A stretch of DNA of 64,000 nucleotides. Source: Rhizobium sp. NFR07. Lineage in GTDB: Bacteria; Pseudomonadota; Alphaproteobacteria; Rhizobiales; Rhizobiaceae. Shown in pieces: positions 26,792 to 36,535 of this stretch. The stretch's first letter is position 1; each line of letters opens with the position of its first letter. The DNA is taken from NCBI RefSeq assembly GCF_900111905.1, contig NZ_FOKM01000013.1, positions 150,724 through 214,723 on the forward strand. The letters are read 5' to 3'. The position numbers and the translations under genes are program-made. The notes beneath the pieces are model-generated. The model saw nothing but the letters and a program-made list of their open reading frames with translations, was not told the origin of the DNA and did no database searches.

Positions 26792-29700
26792 CGGCTTCCG
26801 CCTCCCCATCGTCATCGGCCGTCGACCATTCGGCGACGCGGGCAAGGTGGTCGTATTCGCCGCCGAAATCGCCCTGGGCGAAAGGCACCAGCCTTGAGGC
26901 GAACCCCGCTTCCCCCTTGCGCAGCGTCAGCACGAAACGGGTGAGCTGTTCCAGCGCTTCCTCGGCGAGATCGATCGCCGATTTGGAATCCGGCTTGCCA
27001 CCCGCCTCGTTGTTGACACGCTCTGATTTGAACCGGTCGCCGGGGCGCAGCCGCACATAGAGAAGATCGTCCGGCTTGCCGCTGATCTCCTTGAACCCGC
27101 CATGGATCAACGCCGCCGCTTCCAGCGACAATTGCGGATCGAGCAGAGTGCGTGCCTGTTTTGTAGAGGGCGATAGGCCGGTCTTGTAGTCGACGATATC
27201 GATCCGGCCGTTACCCTTGAGATCGATCCGGTCGGCAATGCCGGTCACGCGGATGCCGGCACCGACCACCTCCCAGCCACCCCGCACTTCGGTGAACGTA
27301 GACCGGAGATCATGGGCGCGATCCGCCTCCCAGTCGAGAAAGGCGCGGGAGACCTCGACGAAGCGCGGCCGCCAGACCCGGTCGATATGCGGCGGCAATT
27401 GTTCCGCGTCGAAAAGCTCTTCCGTGATCTGCCGCATGGTTTCACGGGACGCCGGCGTGCCCGGCTTGAAGCCCTGTTTGATACTCTCTCTCGTGTAGCG
27501 GTCGATGATCGCGTGATAGAGCGTGCCCCGCTCTGAAGCGCCGGGATCCTGATTGAACGGATCGAGCGGATCGAGCTTGAGCACCCGTCGGGCATAGACG
27601 GAGTAGGGGTCGCGGCGCAGGCGCCCGACCTCGCTGAAGGAATAGCGTGTCGGCTGCAGCTCGGCCGGCGGTTTCGGGGCAGGGCGCTTGGCCGGTTGCT
27701 GGTTGTCGCCCTCATCGATCTTCGCCGCCCAATGGCGAAAATTCTCGCCGCGCGCCTTCAGCTCCTCGGCAAAGGCCTTGCCGCCCAGCGCCAGCAGGCG
27801 TTGCAGCCAGCGGGAAGCGACCGTCGGCGTCGAGCCCTGCCGCATCGAACGGGTGAGGATGAGATTGCGCGTGCCGCACGCCATCTGGAAATCATGTGCC
27901 AGCTGCCCGATCCGCCGTTCCGGCGGTTCCAGCCCCATATCGGTCTTCATCGTGCGGGAAAGAAACGGATTGTTGACCGTCTGGCCCGGCCACGAGCCTT
28001 CGTTCAGCCCGCCGAGGATCATCGTATCGACCGTCTGCAGCCGCGCTTCCAGCGTGCCGAAGATGAAGACGCGCGGGTTGGCGAGCGAGCGCGGCTTCAC
28101 CGCGCCGCCGGTGGTCAGCGCCATGACGATGTCGATCCATTGCGGACCGTCCGCCTCCATCTGGCCCTCGGTCTCGATCACCTCCGCCAGAAGATCGGCC
28201 AGCTGTTCGCCGGCCTCGCCGGACCAGAGGGCTGCCAGATCCCCGCGCTCATCGATGCACAGCGCCTCAAGAGCACGGCCGGTTCGTGCTGCCCAGTCCG
28301 AAAGCTGCAGGCGGGATGTCAGGCCGCGTCCGTCCAGACGGCGGCGCAGGAAGGCGCCGACCAGGGGTTCGACCGCGGCGGTGATCTTCCCGGCGATAGC
28401 GCGCGCCTGCTCGACTGCGCCTTCCGGCAGCGAGGCACGCCAATGCGGCATGTGCGGATCGTCCAGGATTGCCGCAAGCTGCGTCTCCAGAAGCGGTTGG
28501 AGCGTGGAAATATCCATTTCGCCGACACCGCCGCGCAGGGCCAGCACTTCCAGCGCATCGACCGCCGCTCGCAGATCCGCAGCCGGCAGGCCGAGGCGCA
28601 CCAGCGGATGCTTGATCAGCCCGACGATCGCCACCGGATCGCCCGGTCGAAGCGTCGCCTCGAGCAGAAGCTGGGCGAGCGTCCCCTGCGGCGTGCCGGA
28701 AAGCGCCGAACCGGCCGAATCGTCAGCCAGGATTCCGAAACGCGCAAGCTCGGCCGTCACGCGCCGGCCGAGCGCGCGGTCCGGAGTGATCAGCGCGGCC
28801 ACCGCCTCGCCACCATTGCGGCCTGGCTTTTCCAGCGCCAGGCGCAAGGCGATGGCGATTGCCACCGCTTCCTCGCGCTCGTTGCCGGCCTCGATCAGGG
28901 TGACGTCCTGGAAAGCATCGATGAGAGCCTGCGGATCGGCCTCGTTGCGCCAGCGGCTCCAGTGGTCGGTCGCCTTGGCCGGCACCAGAGCCTGCGAGAT
29001 CGCCTCGGCGCGAAACGCCAGGTCAGGCCCGATTTCGCCCAGCGTTTCCACATCCCGGCGTGTGGCGCCGATCTTCTTCAACAGCCGGGAAAGTCCGAAT
29101 TGCGGATGGCTGCGGCTCGCCGGCTCCGGCCGACCGTCTGCCAGATCCTCGCCGACCATCGCCCATTGGTCTTCCGGCATGGTCATGTCGAGCCCGGGCA
29201 AGACGACGGTGCCGTTCGGAAGGCGCGAGATCGCGGCGATCAGCTCGGCCGCTGCCGGCACCGAGCCGGTCGAGCCGGCGACGATCACCGGTCCTTTGTG
29301 CTCTCTTTCGCCGATGCGCTGCGCTTCGCCGCGCAGAATGGCGGCGCGATGTTTTGCCGGCGAAGAGCGCTTCAGCTCCTCCAGCCGTGCCGGCCAGAAG
29401 GCGCTGGCGATCGACAGGAATTCGGCGGTCAGCTGCCACCACAGCGCATGCTCGCCGGTCTGCAGGTTTTTCAGGTCGCTCCAGTCCCGCTCCTCGGTCT
29501 CGATCGCATCGATCAACTCAGCAAGCGCCCGGGCAAGCCAGATCGCATCTGCCGGGCTCGCCGGTGCGACGAGCGGCGATTCCGAATGCAGGTCGAGCAC
29601 GATCTTCGGCAACTGGTTGCGCCAGGCGAGGATCAGTCGGCCGAGTTCGAGCAGCCGTGCCGTGCCGCCGATCGGTAGCGCAAGGTCCATCTCTTCCGGT

Positions 29701-29987
29701 GCCACGAGATCGAAGAAGCCGCTGTCGTCGTCGGTTTCACCGAGCGGCCGGACGACCGGCAGGATGGCGGCGCGGCCACCGAGCAGGTCGACAAATTCGG
29801 AGCGCAGCACACGGGCGGAACGCCGCGTCGGGACGTAGATCGTCACATCGGCCAGCGAAAGCGGATCGTTGGGGTCATACTGGAACGTCTCGTTCAGCCG
29901 GCCGTCACACAGCGCCGTGGCCAGCGTCTTCAGGAAAGGCGCTGCGGGCGGGATGGTGAACAGGCGGCTCGACCGGTCAGCCGGCAT
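26784..29987 (-). CDS. addB: Double-strand break repair protein AddB
   Basis: AddB is the second nuclease subunit of the alphaproteobacterial AddAB complex and pairs with AddA. The 1067-residue protein shows an inactive-looking helicase-like N-terminal half (no clear Walker A) and a C-terminal RecB-like nuclease with RIDIVDYKTGLSPSTKQ. FIFGTLEARLQTVDTMILGGLNEGSWP is split here across residues 650-680 and is typical of the family. An iron-sulphur cluster found in Firmicutes AddB is not evident. It starts three bases after the murU stop and overlaps addA by 8 bases. Confidence 0.94.
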   Translation of the reverse strand: MPADRSSRLFTIPPAAPFLKTLATALCDGRLNETFQYDPNDPLSLADVTIYVPTRRSARVLRSEFVDLLGGRAAILPVVRPLGETDDDSGFFDLVAPEEMDLALPIGGTARLLELGRLILAWRNQLPKIVLDLHSESPLVAPASPADAIWLARALAELIDAIETEERDWSDLKNLQTGEHALWWQLTAEFLSIASAFWPARLEELKRSSPAKHRAAILRGEAQRIGEREHKGPVIVAGSTGSVPAAAELIAAISRLPNGTVVLPGLDMTMPEDQWAMVGEDLADGRPEPASRSHPQFGLSRLLKKIGATRRDVETLGEIGPDLAFRAEAISQALVPAKATDHWSRWRNEADPQALIDAFQDVTLIEAGNEREEAVAIAIALRLALEKPGRNGGEAVAALITPDRALGRRVTAELARFGILADDSAGSALSGTPQGTLAQLLLEATLRPGDPVAIVGLIKHPLVRLGLPAADLRAAVDALEVLALRGGVGEMDISTLQPLLETQLAAILDDPHMPHWRASLPEGAVEQARAIAGKITAAVEPLVGAFLRRRLDGRGLTSRLQLSDWAARTGRALEALCIDERGDLAALWSGEAGEQLADLLAEVIETEGQMEADGPQWIDIVMALTTGGAVKPRSLANPRVFIFGTLEARLQTVDTMILGGLNEGSWPGQTVNNPFLSRTMKTDMGLEPPERRIGQLAHDFQMACGTRNLILTRSMRQGSTPTVASRWLQRLLALGGKAFAEELKARGENFRHWAAKIDEGDNQQPAKRPAPKPPAELQPTRYSFSEVGRLRRDPYSVYARRVLKLDPLDPFNQDPGASERGTLYHAIIDRYTRESIKQGFKPGTPASRETMRQITEELFDAEQLPPHIDRVWRPRFVEVSRAFLDWEADRAHDLRSTFTEVRGGWEVVGAGIRVTGIADRIDLKGNGRIDIVDYKTGLSPSTKQARTLLDPQLSLEAAALIHGGFKEISGKPDDLLYVRLRPGDRFKSERVNNEAGGKPDSKSAIDLAEEALEQLTRFVLTLRKGEAGFASRLVPFAQGDFGGEYDHLARVAEWSTADDDGEAEADE

Positions 29988-29990
29988 GGG

Positions 29991-30731
29991 TCAGGCCTTT
30001 TCGGTGTGGCGGGCGATCACCGCCTCGGCTGCGGGAAGTGCATCGGGCGTACCGACCGTGATCCACTCGCCGTCCATCACCAGCCCGTAGAGCCGGCCTT
30101 TTTCGATCGCCTTGTCGAAATAGATATTGAGGTTGAAGGCGTCATCGGGTGCGTCGAGGAGCAGCGAGGACTGCATCACGATCGCGCCGGCATAGACGAC
30201 GGGATTGTCGCCATCGACATAGCGTGACAGCCGTCCATTGGAATCGAGCTGAAAATCCTTCTTGCCGTTATGCCCGGTGGTGTGCTCCAGCTGCACGCAG
30301 AGCAGCGCCATGTCCATTGCCGCGGGATCGAAGAATCCGGCTAAGCGCTGAAGGTTGGTGGATTTTCCCGGCGTCTCGCCGATCCAGAAGAGATCGGCAT
30401 TCATGACGAAGACGATGCCGGCAGAAAGCAGGGAAAGGCCCTTTTTCAGGCCGCCGCCGGAATTCATCAGCTGATCTCGCTCGTCGGACACGACGATGTC
30501 GAGGCGGGGGTAGGCGGCAAGATGAGCCTCCATCCGGTCGGCGAAATGATGAACGTTGACCACGGCGCGGGTTACGCCGGCATCGGCCAGCGCGTCGAGG
30601 CCGTAATCAATCATCGGCTTGCCGGCGACGGGCACCAGCGGCTTCGGCATCGTGTCAGTAATGGGCCTGAGACGGGTACCAAGCCCCGCGGCAAGCACCA
30701 TCGCCTGGGTGATGGGGGCTTTCGTCGTCAT
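29991..30731 (-). CDS. murU: Nucleotidyltransferase, probable N-acetylmuramate-1-phosphate uridylyltransferase MurU
   Basis: The sugar-nucleotide transferase signature LAAGLGTRLRPITDTMPKPL opens the 246-residue protein, followed by VAGKPMIDY and the metal-binding VMNADLFW. In Pseudomonas and Caulobacter, MurU converts MurNAc-1-phosphate to UDP-MurNAc in a peptidoglycan-recycling route that bypasses fosfomycin-sensitive MurA; its partner kinase AmgK is encoded next door (30744-32255), which supports this function over a generic glucose-1-phosphate enzyme. It is three bases upstream of addB. The function is inferred from context and family. Confidence 0.85.
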   Translation of the reverse strand: MTTKAPITQAMVLAAGLGTRLRPITDTMPKPLVPVAGKPMIDYGLDALADAGVTRAVVNVHHFADRMEAHLAAYPRLDIVVSDERDQLMNSGGGLKKGLSLLSAGIVFVMNADLFWIGETPGKSTNLQRLAGFFDPAAMDMALLCVQLEHTTGHNGKKDFQLDSNGRLSRYVDGDNPVVYAGAIVMQSSLLLDAPDDAFNLNIYFDKAIEKGRLYGLVMDGEWITVGTPDALPAAEAVIARHTEKA

Positions 30732-30743
30732 GTCAGGCCTAAT

Positions 30744-32255
30744 TTATGATTCGGGGAGTTCTATTCCAGCCCGCCGGCACCAATCGCGCAAGGGGGCGAG
30801 CGTTTCATGGGCAAGTGCCGTGGACAGATGCCTCAAAGTGCGGGGCATGTGCTTCATATATTGCGGCTTGCCGTCGCGCTCTTTCAGCCGGACCCACAGG
30901 CCGGCCAGCTTGCAATTGCGCTGCGCCGCCATGATCGCCCAGGCTTTCAGGAAGCCGGCTTCGTTGAAGTTCCCCTGGGCATGGCGAAGCGCCAGATAGT
31001 CGATCATCATCCGGTCGGCCAGCGGCTTCGGGATGTCGATGCGGGCATCCTGTACCAGTGAGGCGACGTCGTAGGCTGTCGGCCCGATCATTGCATCCTG
31101 GAAATCGATCAGGCCGACGCGGCGGACACCGATCTCTTCCGGCTGCCAGATGATGTTCGGCGAGTGCATGTCGCGCAGCAGAAGGTTCTTCTCGGCATCG
31201 CCGAGCTGGCCGATCAGCTCGTCCCAGATCGCCAGATAGTCCTGCCGCTCCGCATCGCACGGCTGCTCGCCGCGCTTCCAGGGCAGGTACCAGTCGAGGA
31301 TCAGCCGTGCTTCCATCTTCATCGCGACCGGATCGAAATCCGGGATGTGGTGCACATGGCCGTCCGCCATGGCGAGATCCTGCCGGGCGGGATGGGCGTG
31401 CAGGGCGGCAAGGCAGGCGACGCTTTCCCGGTAGCGATCCTCGATCGGCTGTCCGTCTTCGGAGAGCACGCCATCACTGCCGAGATTTTCGATCAGCAGG
31501 ATGCCTTGCTCGTAATCAACCGCCAGCACTTCCGGCGCCACGAGCCCGATCTCGCGCAAATAGTCGGAGATCGCCACGAAAGGATAGGCGTCCTCGGCGA
31601 TATGGGCGACCTTCGGATAGGGTTTTCCGTCCAGAACCGGCGGTCCATCCGGCCGTTTCGGCCAGTCCATCAGGATAATCGTTTCGCCGGCTTCCGTGCT
31701 GATGCTCTCATAGGCCCGCATTGAGGCATCGCCCGTCAGAAAGCGGCGACGGGCATTGGAGTGGCCCTGGCTCGCCAGAAATTCACGGATGGCGATGACG
31801 CGGCGGATGCGGGCAAGTGCACCGTCTGGCCCCGCGATCGTCGCCTTGCGGCCTTGGCCGTCATGCTCCAGCGTCAGACGGATTCGATCGGCCGGCAGCA
31901 GGTTTTCAGCCATTTCCGGCCATTCAACCAGGCAGATGCCGGAGGAAAGCGCCTCGTCGAAGCCTAACTCGTCCAGCTCGGACGCGTCGCCCAGCCGGTA
32001 GAGATCGAAATGCGCAACAGGAATGCGGAGGTCATAGGATTGAACCAGCGTGAAGGTCGGGCTCGGGACTTCCAGCTCGTCATCGTCTGCAACTGCCCGC
32101 AGAAAGGCGCGGGCCAATGTCGATTTTCCGGCGCCGAGATCGCCGGACAGCGCCAGGCAATCGCCGGGCTTCAAAGCAAGCGCCAGATCCTCGCCGAGGA
32201 GTATCGTGTCGCGCTCGCCCGAAAGCGTCAGCGTGACGGCGGCGCCATTGCTCAT
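30744..32255 (-). CDS. TsaE-AmgK fusion: tRNA t6A ATPase joined to an amino-sugar kinase
   Basis: Residues 1-150 are TsaE, the ATPase that helps the TsaBD complex make N6-threonylcarbamoyladenosine in tRNA: P-loop LSGDLGAGKSTLARAF at about 36-51, SPTFTLVQSY, and LVEWPE. Residues 155-503 are an aminoglycoside-phosphotransferase-like kinase with LLLRDMHSPNIIW and VGLIDFQDAMIGP, as in AmgK, which phosphorylates MurNAc/GlcNAc at the anomeric carbon. The fusion recurs in Rhizobiales, so it is unlikely to be an error. It overlaps divL by 4 bases (ATGA) and precedes murU by 12, tying kinase and uridylyltransferase together. Confidence 0.9.
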   Translation of the reverse strand: MSNGAAVTLTLSGERDTILLGEDLALALKPGDCLALSGDLGAGKSTLARAFLRAVADDDELEVPSPTFTLVQSYDLRIPVAHFDLYRLGDASELDELGFDEALSSGICLVEWPEMAENLLPADRIRLTLEHDGQGRKATIAGPDGALARIRRVIAIREFLASQGHSNARRRFLTGDASMRAYESISTEAGETIILMDWPKRPDGPPVLDGKPYPKVAHIAEDAYPFVAISDYLREIGLVAPEVLAVDYEQGILLIENLGSDGVLSEDGQPIEDRYRESVACLAALHAHPARQDLAMADGHVHHIPDFDPVAMKMEARLILDWYLPWKRGEQPCDAERQDYLAIWDELIGQLGDAEKNLLLRDMHSPNIIWQPEEIGVRRVGLIDFQDAMIGPTAYDVASLVQDARIDIPKPLADRMMIDYLALRHAQGNFNEAGFLKAWAIMAAQRNCKLAGLWVRLKERDGKPQYMKHMPRTLRHLSTALAHETLAPLRDWCRRAGIELPES

Positions 32256-34816
32256 TCGGCCGCGACCGAATGGGCCGGCGAACGGGCCGGGATGCGGCAG
32301 GTGACGGTTGTGCCTTCTCCCGCGCGGCTGTCGATGCTGACATCGCCGTTATGCAGGTGGACGAAGCTCTCGACGATGGAGAGGCCGAGGCCCGCGCCGC
32401 TGCGCTTGCCGTCCTTGGCCTGCGCCTTGAACCGGTCGAAGACGGTGCGCAGCATGTCGGGCGGTATGCCCGGGCCGCGGTCGCGCACGGAGAAGAAGAC
32501 GTTACCCGGATCGCGCCAGCAGTTCAGCGTGATGGTCGAGTTTTCCGGCGCGAAATTCGTCGCATTGGTCAGGAGCTTGAGCAGGATCTGCTTCAGCCGC
32601 TGCTGGTCGGCAGTGATCGTGCCCATGCCGGTCGGCGCAACGATCTCCAGCGTCATGTTGTTTTCCTGCAGCCGATCGGCGACCTGCATCGCGACGTCGT
32701 CCAGCAGGTCCTCGATCGCCAGTTCCGAATAGTTCAGCTCCATGATCCCGGCATCGAGGGTGGCCAGATCCAGGATGTCGTTGACGATGGTCAAGAGAAC
32801 CGAGGAGGACGTCGAGATATGGTCGATATACTCGGCCTGACGCTCGCTGAGCGGTCCGACGCCCGGTGTCTTCAGGAGGTCGGTGAAGCCGATTATGTTG
32901 GTCAGCGGAGAGCGCAGCTCGTAGGAGACGTGCTGGACGAAGTCGTTCTTCAGCTCGTCGGCCTTGCGCAGCGCCTCGTTCTTTTCCTTCAGCGCCTTTT
33001 CCGCCCTGGCACTCGCCGTCATGTCGACGAAGGTCAGCATGGTCTGGGCATTCGGCAGCGGTGTGACGGCGTAGTCGAGGATCAGGCCCGAATAGAGTTC
33101 GAACGTGCCGTCCAGCGATTGCCGTTCGTCATCGAAATTGGTGAGCGCCTGGGCGAACCGGCGCCAGCCGTCCGGTTCTTCGTAGGAGGCTGCACAGGCG
33201 GCCTCGATCGTCTTGATATGCGTGCCGGGCTGCGCCTGTTCGGCCGTGATGCCCCAGAGCGCGCGGAAGGCGGGGTTGGAGAGGCGGATGCGTCCGTCCG
33301 GACCGAACACCGCGACACCTTCGGTCAGGTGATCGATGGTTTCACCCTGAACCTGGACCAGCGTGTTGTAACGGGCCTCGAGGTCTACCTGCTCGGTGAG
33401 ATTCTCGAACACCCAGGTCGCGCCGCCTTGGGGGTGAGCCGTGGCGATGACGCGTAGCGTCTGCCCGTTCGGCAGGTGCCAGGTATCGGTCTTGGTGTCG
33501 AGCGACTGGTAGACGGCAAGCGCCATGTCCTTCCAGTTGCGCCAGTTCAGGGGCTCGGGCAGCTTGCCGTTGGTGCGAAGCCTGTCCAGAAGCTCACTAT
33601 TGTCGGGCTTCGATTCAAGGAAGGGCAGGTCCAGGCCCCAAAGCTGTATGAAAGCCTGGTTGTAGAACTGCAGCCGCCGCTGGCTGTCGAAGATCGCGAC
33701 CGGCGTCGCGAGATGGTCGAGCGTCTCGGCATGGCTCTTCAGCGTGCGCTTCAGTTCCTCGCGCACCGTCTCGGCCTCGGATACATCGATCGCCATGCCG
33801 GCCGACCCATCGGTCGACACCACGTCGGTGACGTCGAGTACCGCCCGGTTGCCATGGACCACTGTCGAAAGGCGGTCGTGGAACGGAGAAAGCGTAGTTG
33901 CCGTCGCCTTGATCATTTCCCGGCTGATCGTGCCGAGCAGCTCGCGCCCTTCGGTCACGGCTTGGGCGGGGCTCGTCGCATCGACGGCGTCGCCATAGGC
34001 GTGGTTGACCCAGGCGAGCTTGCCTTGGGTGTCCCGACGCCAGACCGGCTGTTCGATCGTGTCGAGCAGTGACTGGAAAACGGAAATCGAGTTGGTCAGG
34101 CGCTCGCGCTCGATCTTGAGCTCGGCGAGTTCCGCCCGAAGATTGTTCAGCGCCAGGAAGCGGACGAAGGCCTTGCCGCCGGAGACGCGGCCCTGGACTT
34201 CCAGCACCTCGTCGCGATTGGTCTCGACGACCATGTCGAAGCTGCGGGCCTGGCTGCGAAGCAGGTCGATCGCCTTGTCCAGTTCCGCGGCTGAATTGCT
34301 GCGCAGCCAGCGGCCGAAGGCGAGAAAGTCGCGATCCGCCTGCGGTGCGCCGGTTTCAACGGGCAGCTGTCCGAGAAGTTCGGCCTTGGAAGGACCTTCC
34401 CAGACAACGATGCGACGGTTCTTGTCGGCGATCAGCGCTTCGTATTTGGAAATCCGCTGCTGCGCGTCGGAAAGCGCGCTGCGCATTTCTTCCGTCTCGG
34501 CTTCCATATTGCCGCGCTGGCGAACCAGCCACAGGGCGGAGAGAAGGGCGGCGCCAAGCGCGCCCAGCACGAGCGAGGAAACGACGACTTCGGCGGAGGT
34601 GAACAGACGGCTTACGCCGGCCTCCTGCGCGAAGGCAGCCGTCGGAAACGCGATCAGCGCGGTCCCCGAAAGAAGCGAACGGCCAAATCGGGCGAGCCGC
34701 ATAAGGCTCATGCCGCCGCGTTTGCCTGTTGCAAAGCAGGGTCGGGAGCCAGAGCGCATGCCTGGGCCAGAATCTGGATCGGTCCGCTTAAGCAGACTCG
34801 TTTTTTTTACCGCCAT
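32252..34816 (-). CDS. divL: DivL-like PAS-domain sensor kinase with Tyr in the phosphorylation site
   Basis: After an N-terminal hydrophobic segment (about residues 40-95 in two parts), the protein has several PAS-like domains (about 220-600) and a kinase core. The H-box reads HVSYELRSPLTNIIGF near residue 629, so Tyr (about 632) replaces the phosphorylated His. That is the hallmark of DivL, the pseudokinase that in Caulobacter controls CckA and thus CtrA. The ATP-binding motifs remain (LLTNATNF, DRGPGIPP, GAGLGLSI). The frame opens at 34864; ATG 34816 has GGAG upstream and was chosen, but ATG 34711 cannot be excluded. It overlaps tsaE-amgK by 4 bases. Confidence 0.88.
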   Translation of the reverse strand: MAVKKTSLLKRTDPDSGPGMRSGSRPCFATGKRGGMSLMRLARFGRSLLSGTALIAFPTAAFAQEAGVSRLFTSAEVVVSSLVLGALGAALLSALWLVRQRGNMEAETEEMRSALSDAQQRISKYEALIADKNRRIVVWEGPSKAELLGQLPVETGAPQADRDFLAFGRWLRSNSAAELDKAIDLLRSQARSFDMVVETNRDEVLEVQGRVSGGKAFVRFLALNNLRAELAELKIERERLTNSISVFQSLLDTIEQPVWRRDTQGKLAWVNHAYGDAVDATSPAQAVTEGRELLGTISREMIKATATTLSPFHDRLSTVVHGNRAVLDVTDVVSTDGSAGMAIDVSEAETVREELKRTLKSHAETLDHLATPVAIFDSQRRLQFYNQAFIQLWGLDLPFLESKPDNSELLDRLRTNGKLPEPLNWRNWKDMALAVYQSLDTKTDTWHLPNGQTLRVIATAHPQGGATWVFENLTEQVDLEARYNTLVQVQGETIDHLTEGVAVFGPDGRIRLSNPAFRALWGITAEQAQPGTHIKTIEAACAASYEEPDGWRRFAQALTNFDDERQSLDGTFELYSGLILDYAVTPLPNAQTMLTFVDMTASARAEKALKEKNEALRKADELKNDFVQHVSYELRSPLTNIIGFTDLLKTPGVGPLSERQAEYIDHISTSSSVLLTIVNDILDLATLDAGIMELNYSELAIEDLLDDVAMQVADRLQENNMTLEIVAPTGMGTITADQQRLKQILLKLLTNATNFAPENSTITLNCWRDPGNVFFSVRDRGPGIPPDMLRTVFDRFKAQAKDGKRSGAGLGLSIVESFVHLHNGDVSIDSRAGEGTTVTCRIPARSPAHSVAAE

Positions 34817-34956
34817 AACGGGTCTGTCTCCGTCCAATTGCCGCTCATCGACAAGACATACCACTTCGACCTTGCCCCAAGCCGATGGCTCGGCGGAGTT
34901 CGAATCAAGTCCGAAAACAATACTTGCTCAGGCAAAGACCGGGAAGGGACGGGGGC

Positions 34957-34991
34957 AAAAAAGAAGCCGCAGCCTTTGTCAAGGCTGCGGC
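34957..34991 (-). terminator. Rho-independent terminator after ahcY
   Basis: On the minus strand GCCGCAGCCTT pairs with AAGGCTGCGGC (11 bp, 4-base loop) and is followed by TTCTTTTTTG. It separates ahcY from the downstream divL transcript. Confidence 0.92.
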
Positions 34992-35022
34992 CACAAGATG
35001 TTGTGGATTAACCGGCTAGCGA

Positions 35023-36423
35023 TTAGTAGCGGTAGTGTTCTGCCTTGAACGGGCCCTGGGCCGACACACCGATATAGGCTGCCTGTTCCGCAGAAAGTTC
35101 GGAAAGCTTCACACCGAGCTTGGCCAGATGCAGGCGCGCGACCTTCTCGTCGAGCTGCTTCGGCAGGATGTAGACGTCGTTCTTGTACTCGCCCTGCTTG
35201 GTGAAGAGTTCGATCTGGGCCAGCGTCTGGTTGGTGAACGACGCGGACATGACGAAGGACGGGTGGCCGGTGGCGTTGCCGAGGTTCAGGAGGCGGCCTT
35301 CCGACAGAAGGATCATGCGGTTGCCCTTCGGGAACTCGATCATGTCGACCTGCGGCTTGACGTTGGTCCACTTGAGGTTCTTCAGCGCTGCGACCTGAAT
35401 TTCGTTGTCGAAATGGCCGATATTGCCGACGATCGCCATGTCCTTCATCTCGCGCATATGCTCGATGCGGATGACGTCCTTGTTGCCGGTCGTGGTGATG
35501 AAGATGTCGGCGGTCGCGACGACGTCTTCGAGCTGCACGACTTCGAAACCGTCCATGGCGGCCTGCAGGGCGCAGATCGGATCGATTTCGGTAACCTTGA
35601 CGCGGGCGCCGGCGCCGGCGAGCGAAGCAGCGGAACCCTTGCCGACGTCGCCGTAACCGCAGACGACGGCAACCTTGCCGGCCATCATCACATCGGTGCC
35701 GCGGCGAATGCCGTCGACCAGCGATTCCTTGCAGCCATACTTGTTGTCGAACTTGGACTTGGTGACCGAGTCGTTGACGTTGATGGCCGGGAAGGGCAGC
35801 AGGCCCTTCTTGGACAGATCGTAGAGGCGGTGAACGCCCGTGGTGGTCTCTTCGGTGACGCCCTTGATGGCGTCGCGCTGCTTGGTGAACCAGCCGGGCG
35901 TTGCTGCGAGGCGCTTCTTGATCTGCGCGAACAGGATCTCTTCTTCTTCCGAACCCGGGTTCGACAGCACGTCTTCGCCGGCTTCCGCACGGGCGCCGAG
36001 CAGGATGTACATGGTGGCGTCGCCGCCATCATCGAGGATCATGTTGGAGAATCCGCCATCGGCCCACTGGAAGATCTGGTCGGTATATTCCCAGTATTCG
36101 GTCAGCGATTCACCCTTGACGGCGAAAACCGGGATGCCGGCAACGGCGATTGCGGCCGCAGCATGGTCCTGGGTCGAGAAGATGTTGCAGGATGCCCAGC
36201 GGATGTCCGCGCCGAGTTCCTTCAGGGTCTCGATCAGGACCGCGGTCTGGATCGTCATGTGCAGCGAGCCGGAAATGCGTGCGCCCTTCAGCGGCTTGGA
36301 AGTGCCGAATTCTTCGCGGCAGGACATCAGGCCCGGCATTTCGGTCTCAGCGATGTCCAGTTCCTTGCGGCCGTAGGCGGCAAGGTTGATGTCCGCGACG
36401 ACGTAATCTTTTTCGGCGCTCAT
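35023..36423 (-). CDS. ahcY: Adenosylhomocysteinase
   Basis: AhcY splits S-adenosylhomocysteine into adenosine and homocysteine, removing the inhibitor left by methyltransferases. The 466-residue protein has the substrate domain (LHMTIQTAVLIETL, SCNIFSTQDHAAAA), the SVTKSKFDNKYGC-like NAD-proximal segment (NDSVTKSKFDNKYGC), the Rossmann motif VCGYGDVGKGSAASL, and the C-terminal KAEHYRY. The frame opens at 36531, but ATG 36423 with GGAGAG upstream gives the normal start and length. A perfect 10-bp-arm palindrome lies about 110 bases upstream (36536-36557), and a strong terminator follows. Confidence 0.97.
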   Translation of the reverse strand: MSAEKDYVVADINLAAYGRKELDIAETEMPGLMSCREEFGTSKPLKGARISGSLHMTIQTAVLIETLKELGADIRWASCNIFSTQDHAAAAIAVAGIPVFAVKGESLTEYWEYTDQIFQWADGGFSNMILDDGGDATMYILLGARAEAGEDVLSNPGSEEEEILFAQIKKRLAATPGWFTKQRDAIKGVTEETTTGVHRLYDLSKKGLLPFPAINVNDSVTKSKFDNKYGCKESLVDGIRRGTDVMMAGKVAVVCGYGDVGKGSAASLAGAGARVKVTEIDPICALQAAMDGFEVVQLEDVVATADIFITTTGNKDVIRIEHMREMKDMAIVGNIGHFDNEIQVAALKNLKWTNVKPQVDMIEFPKGNRMILLSEGRLLNLGNATGHPSFVMSASFTNQTLAQIELFTKQGEYKNDVYILPKQLDEKVARLHLAKLGVKLSELSAEQAAYIGVSAQGPFKAEHYRY

Positions 36424-36535
36424 GAATCTCTCCAGATCTCGTTGCTCGAATAAGCCGCCGGTCGTGCGAAGTCTGGCACCGGCAGCACAAAAACTCGCTG
36501 GCGGTTTAGCAGGCTTTCCGGCTTGTTGCAACGGT

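Noticed and set aside
24287..29838. Very long plus-strand open frames (up to 885 codons) opposite addA and addB
   Set aside because: They are antisense shadows of high-GC genes; addA and addB show full catalytic motifs on the minus strand.
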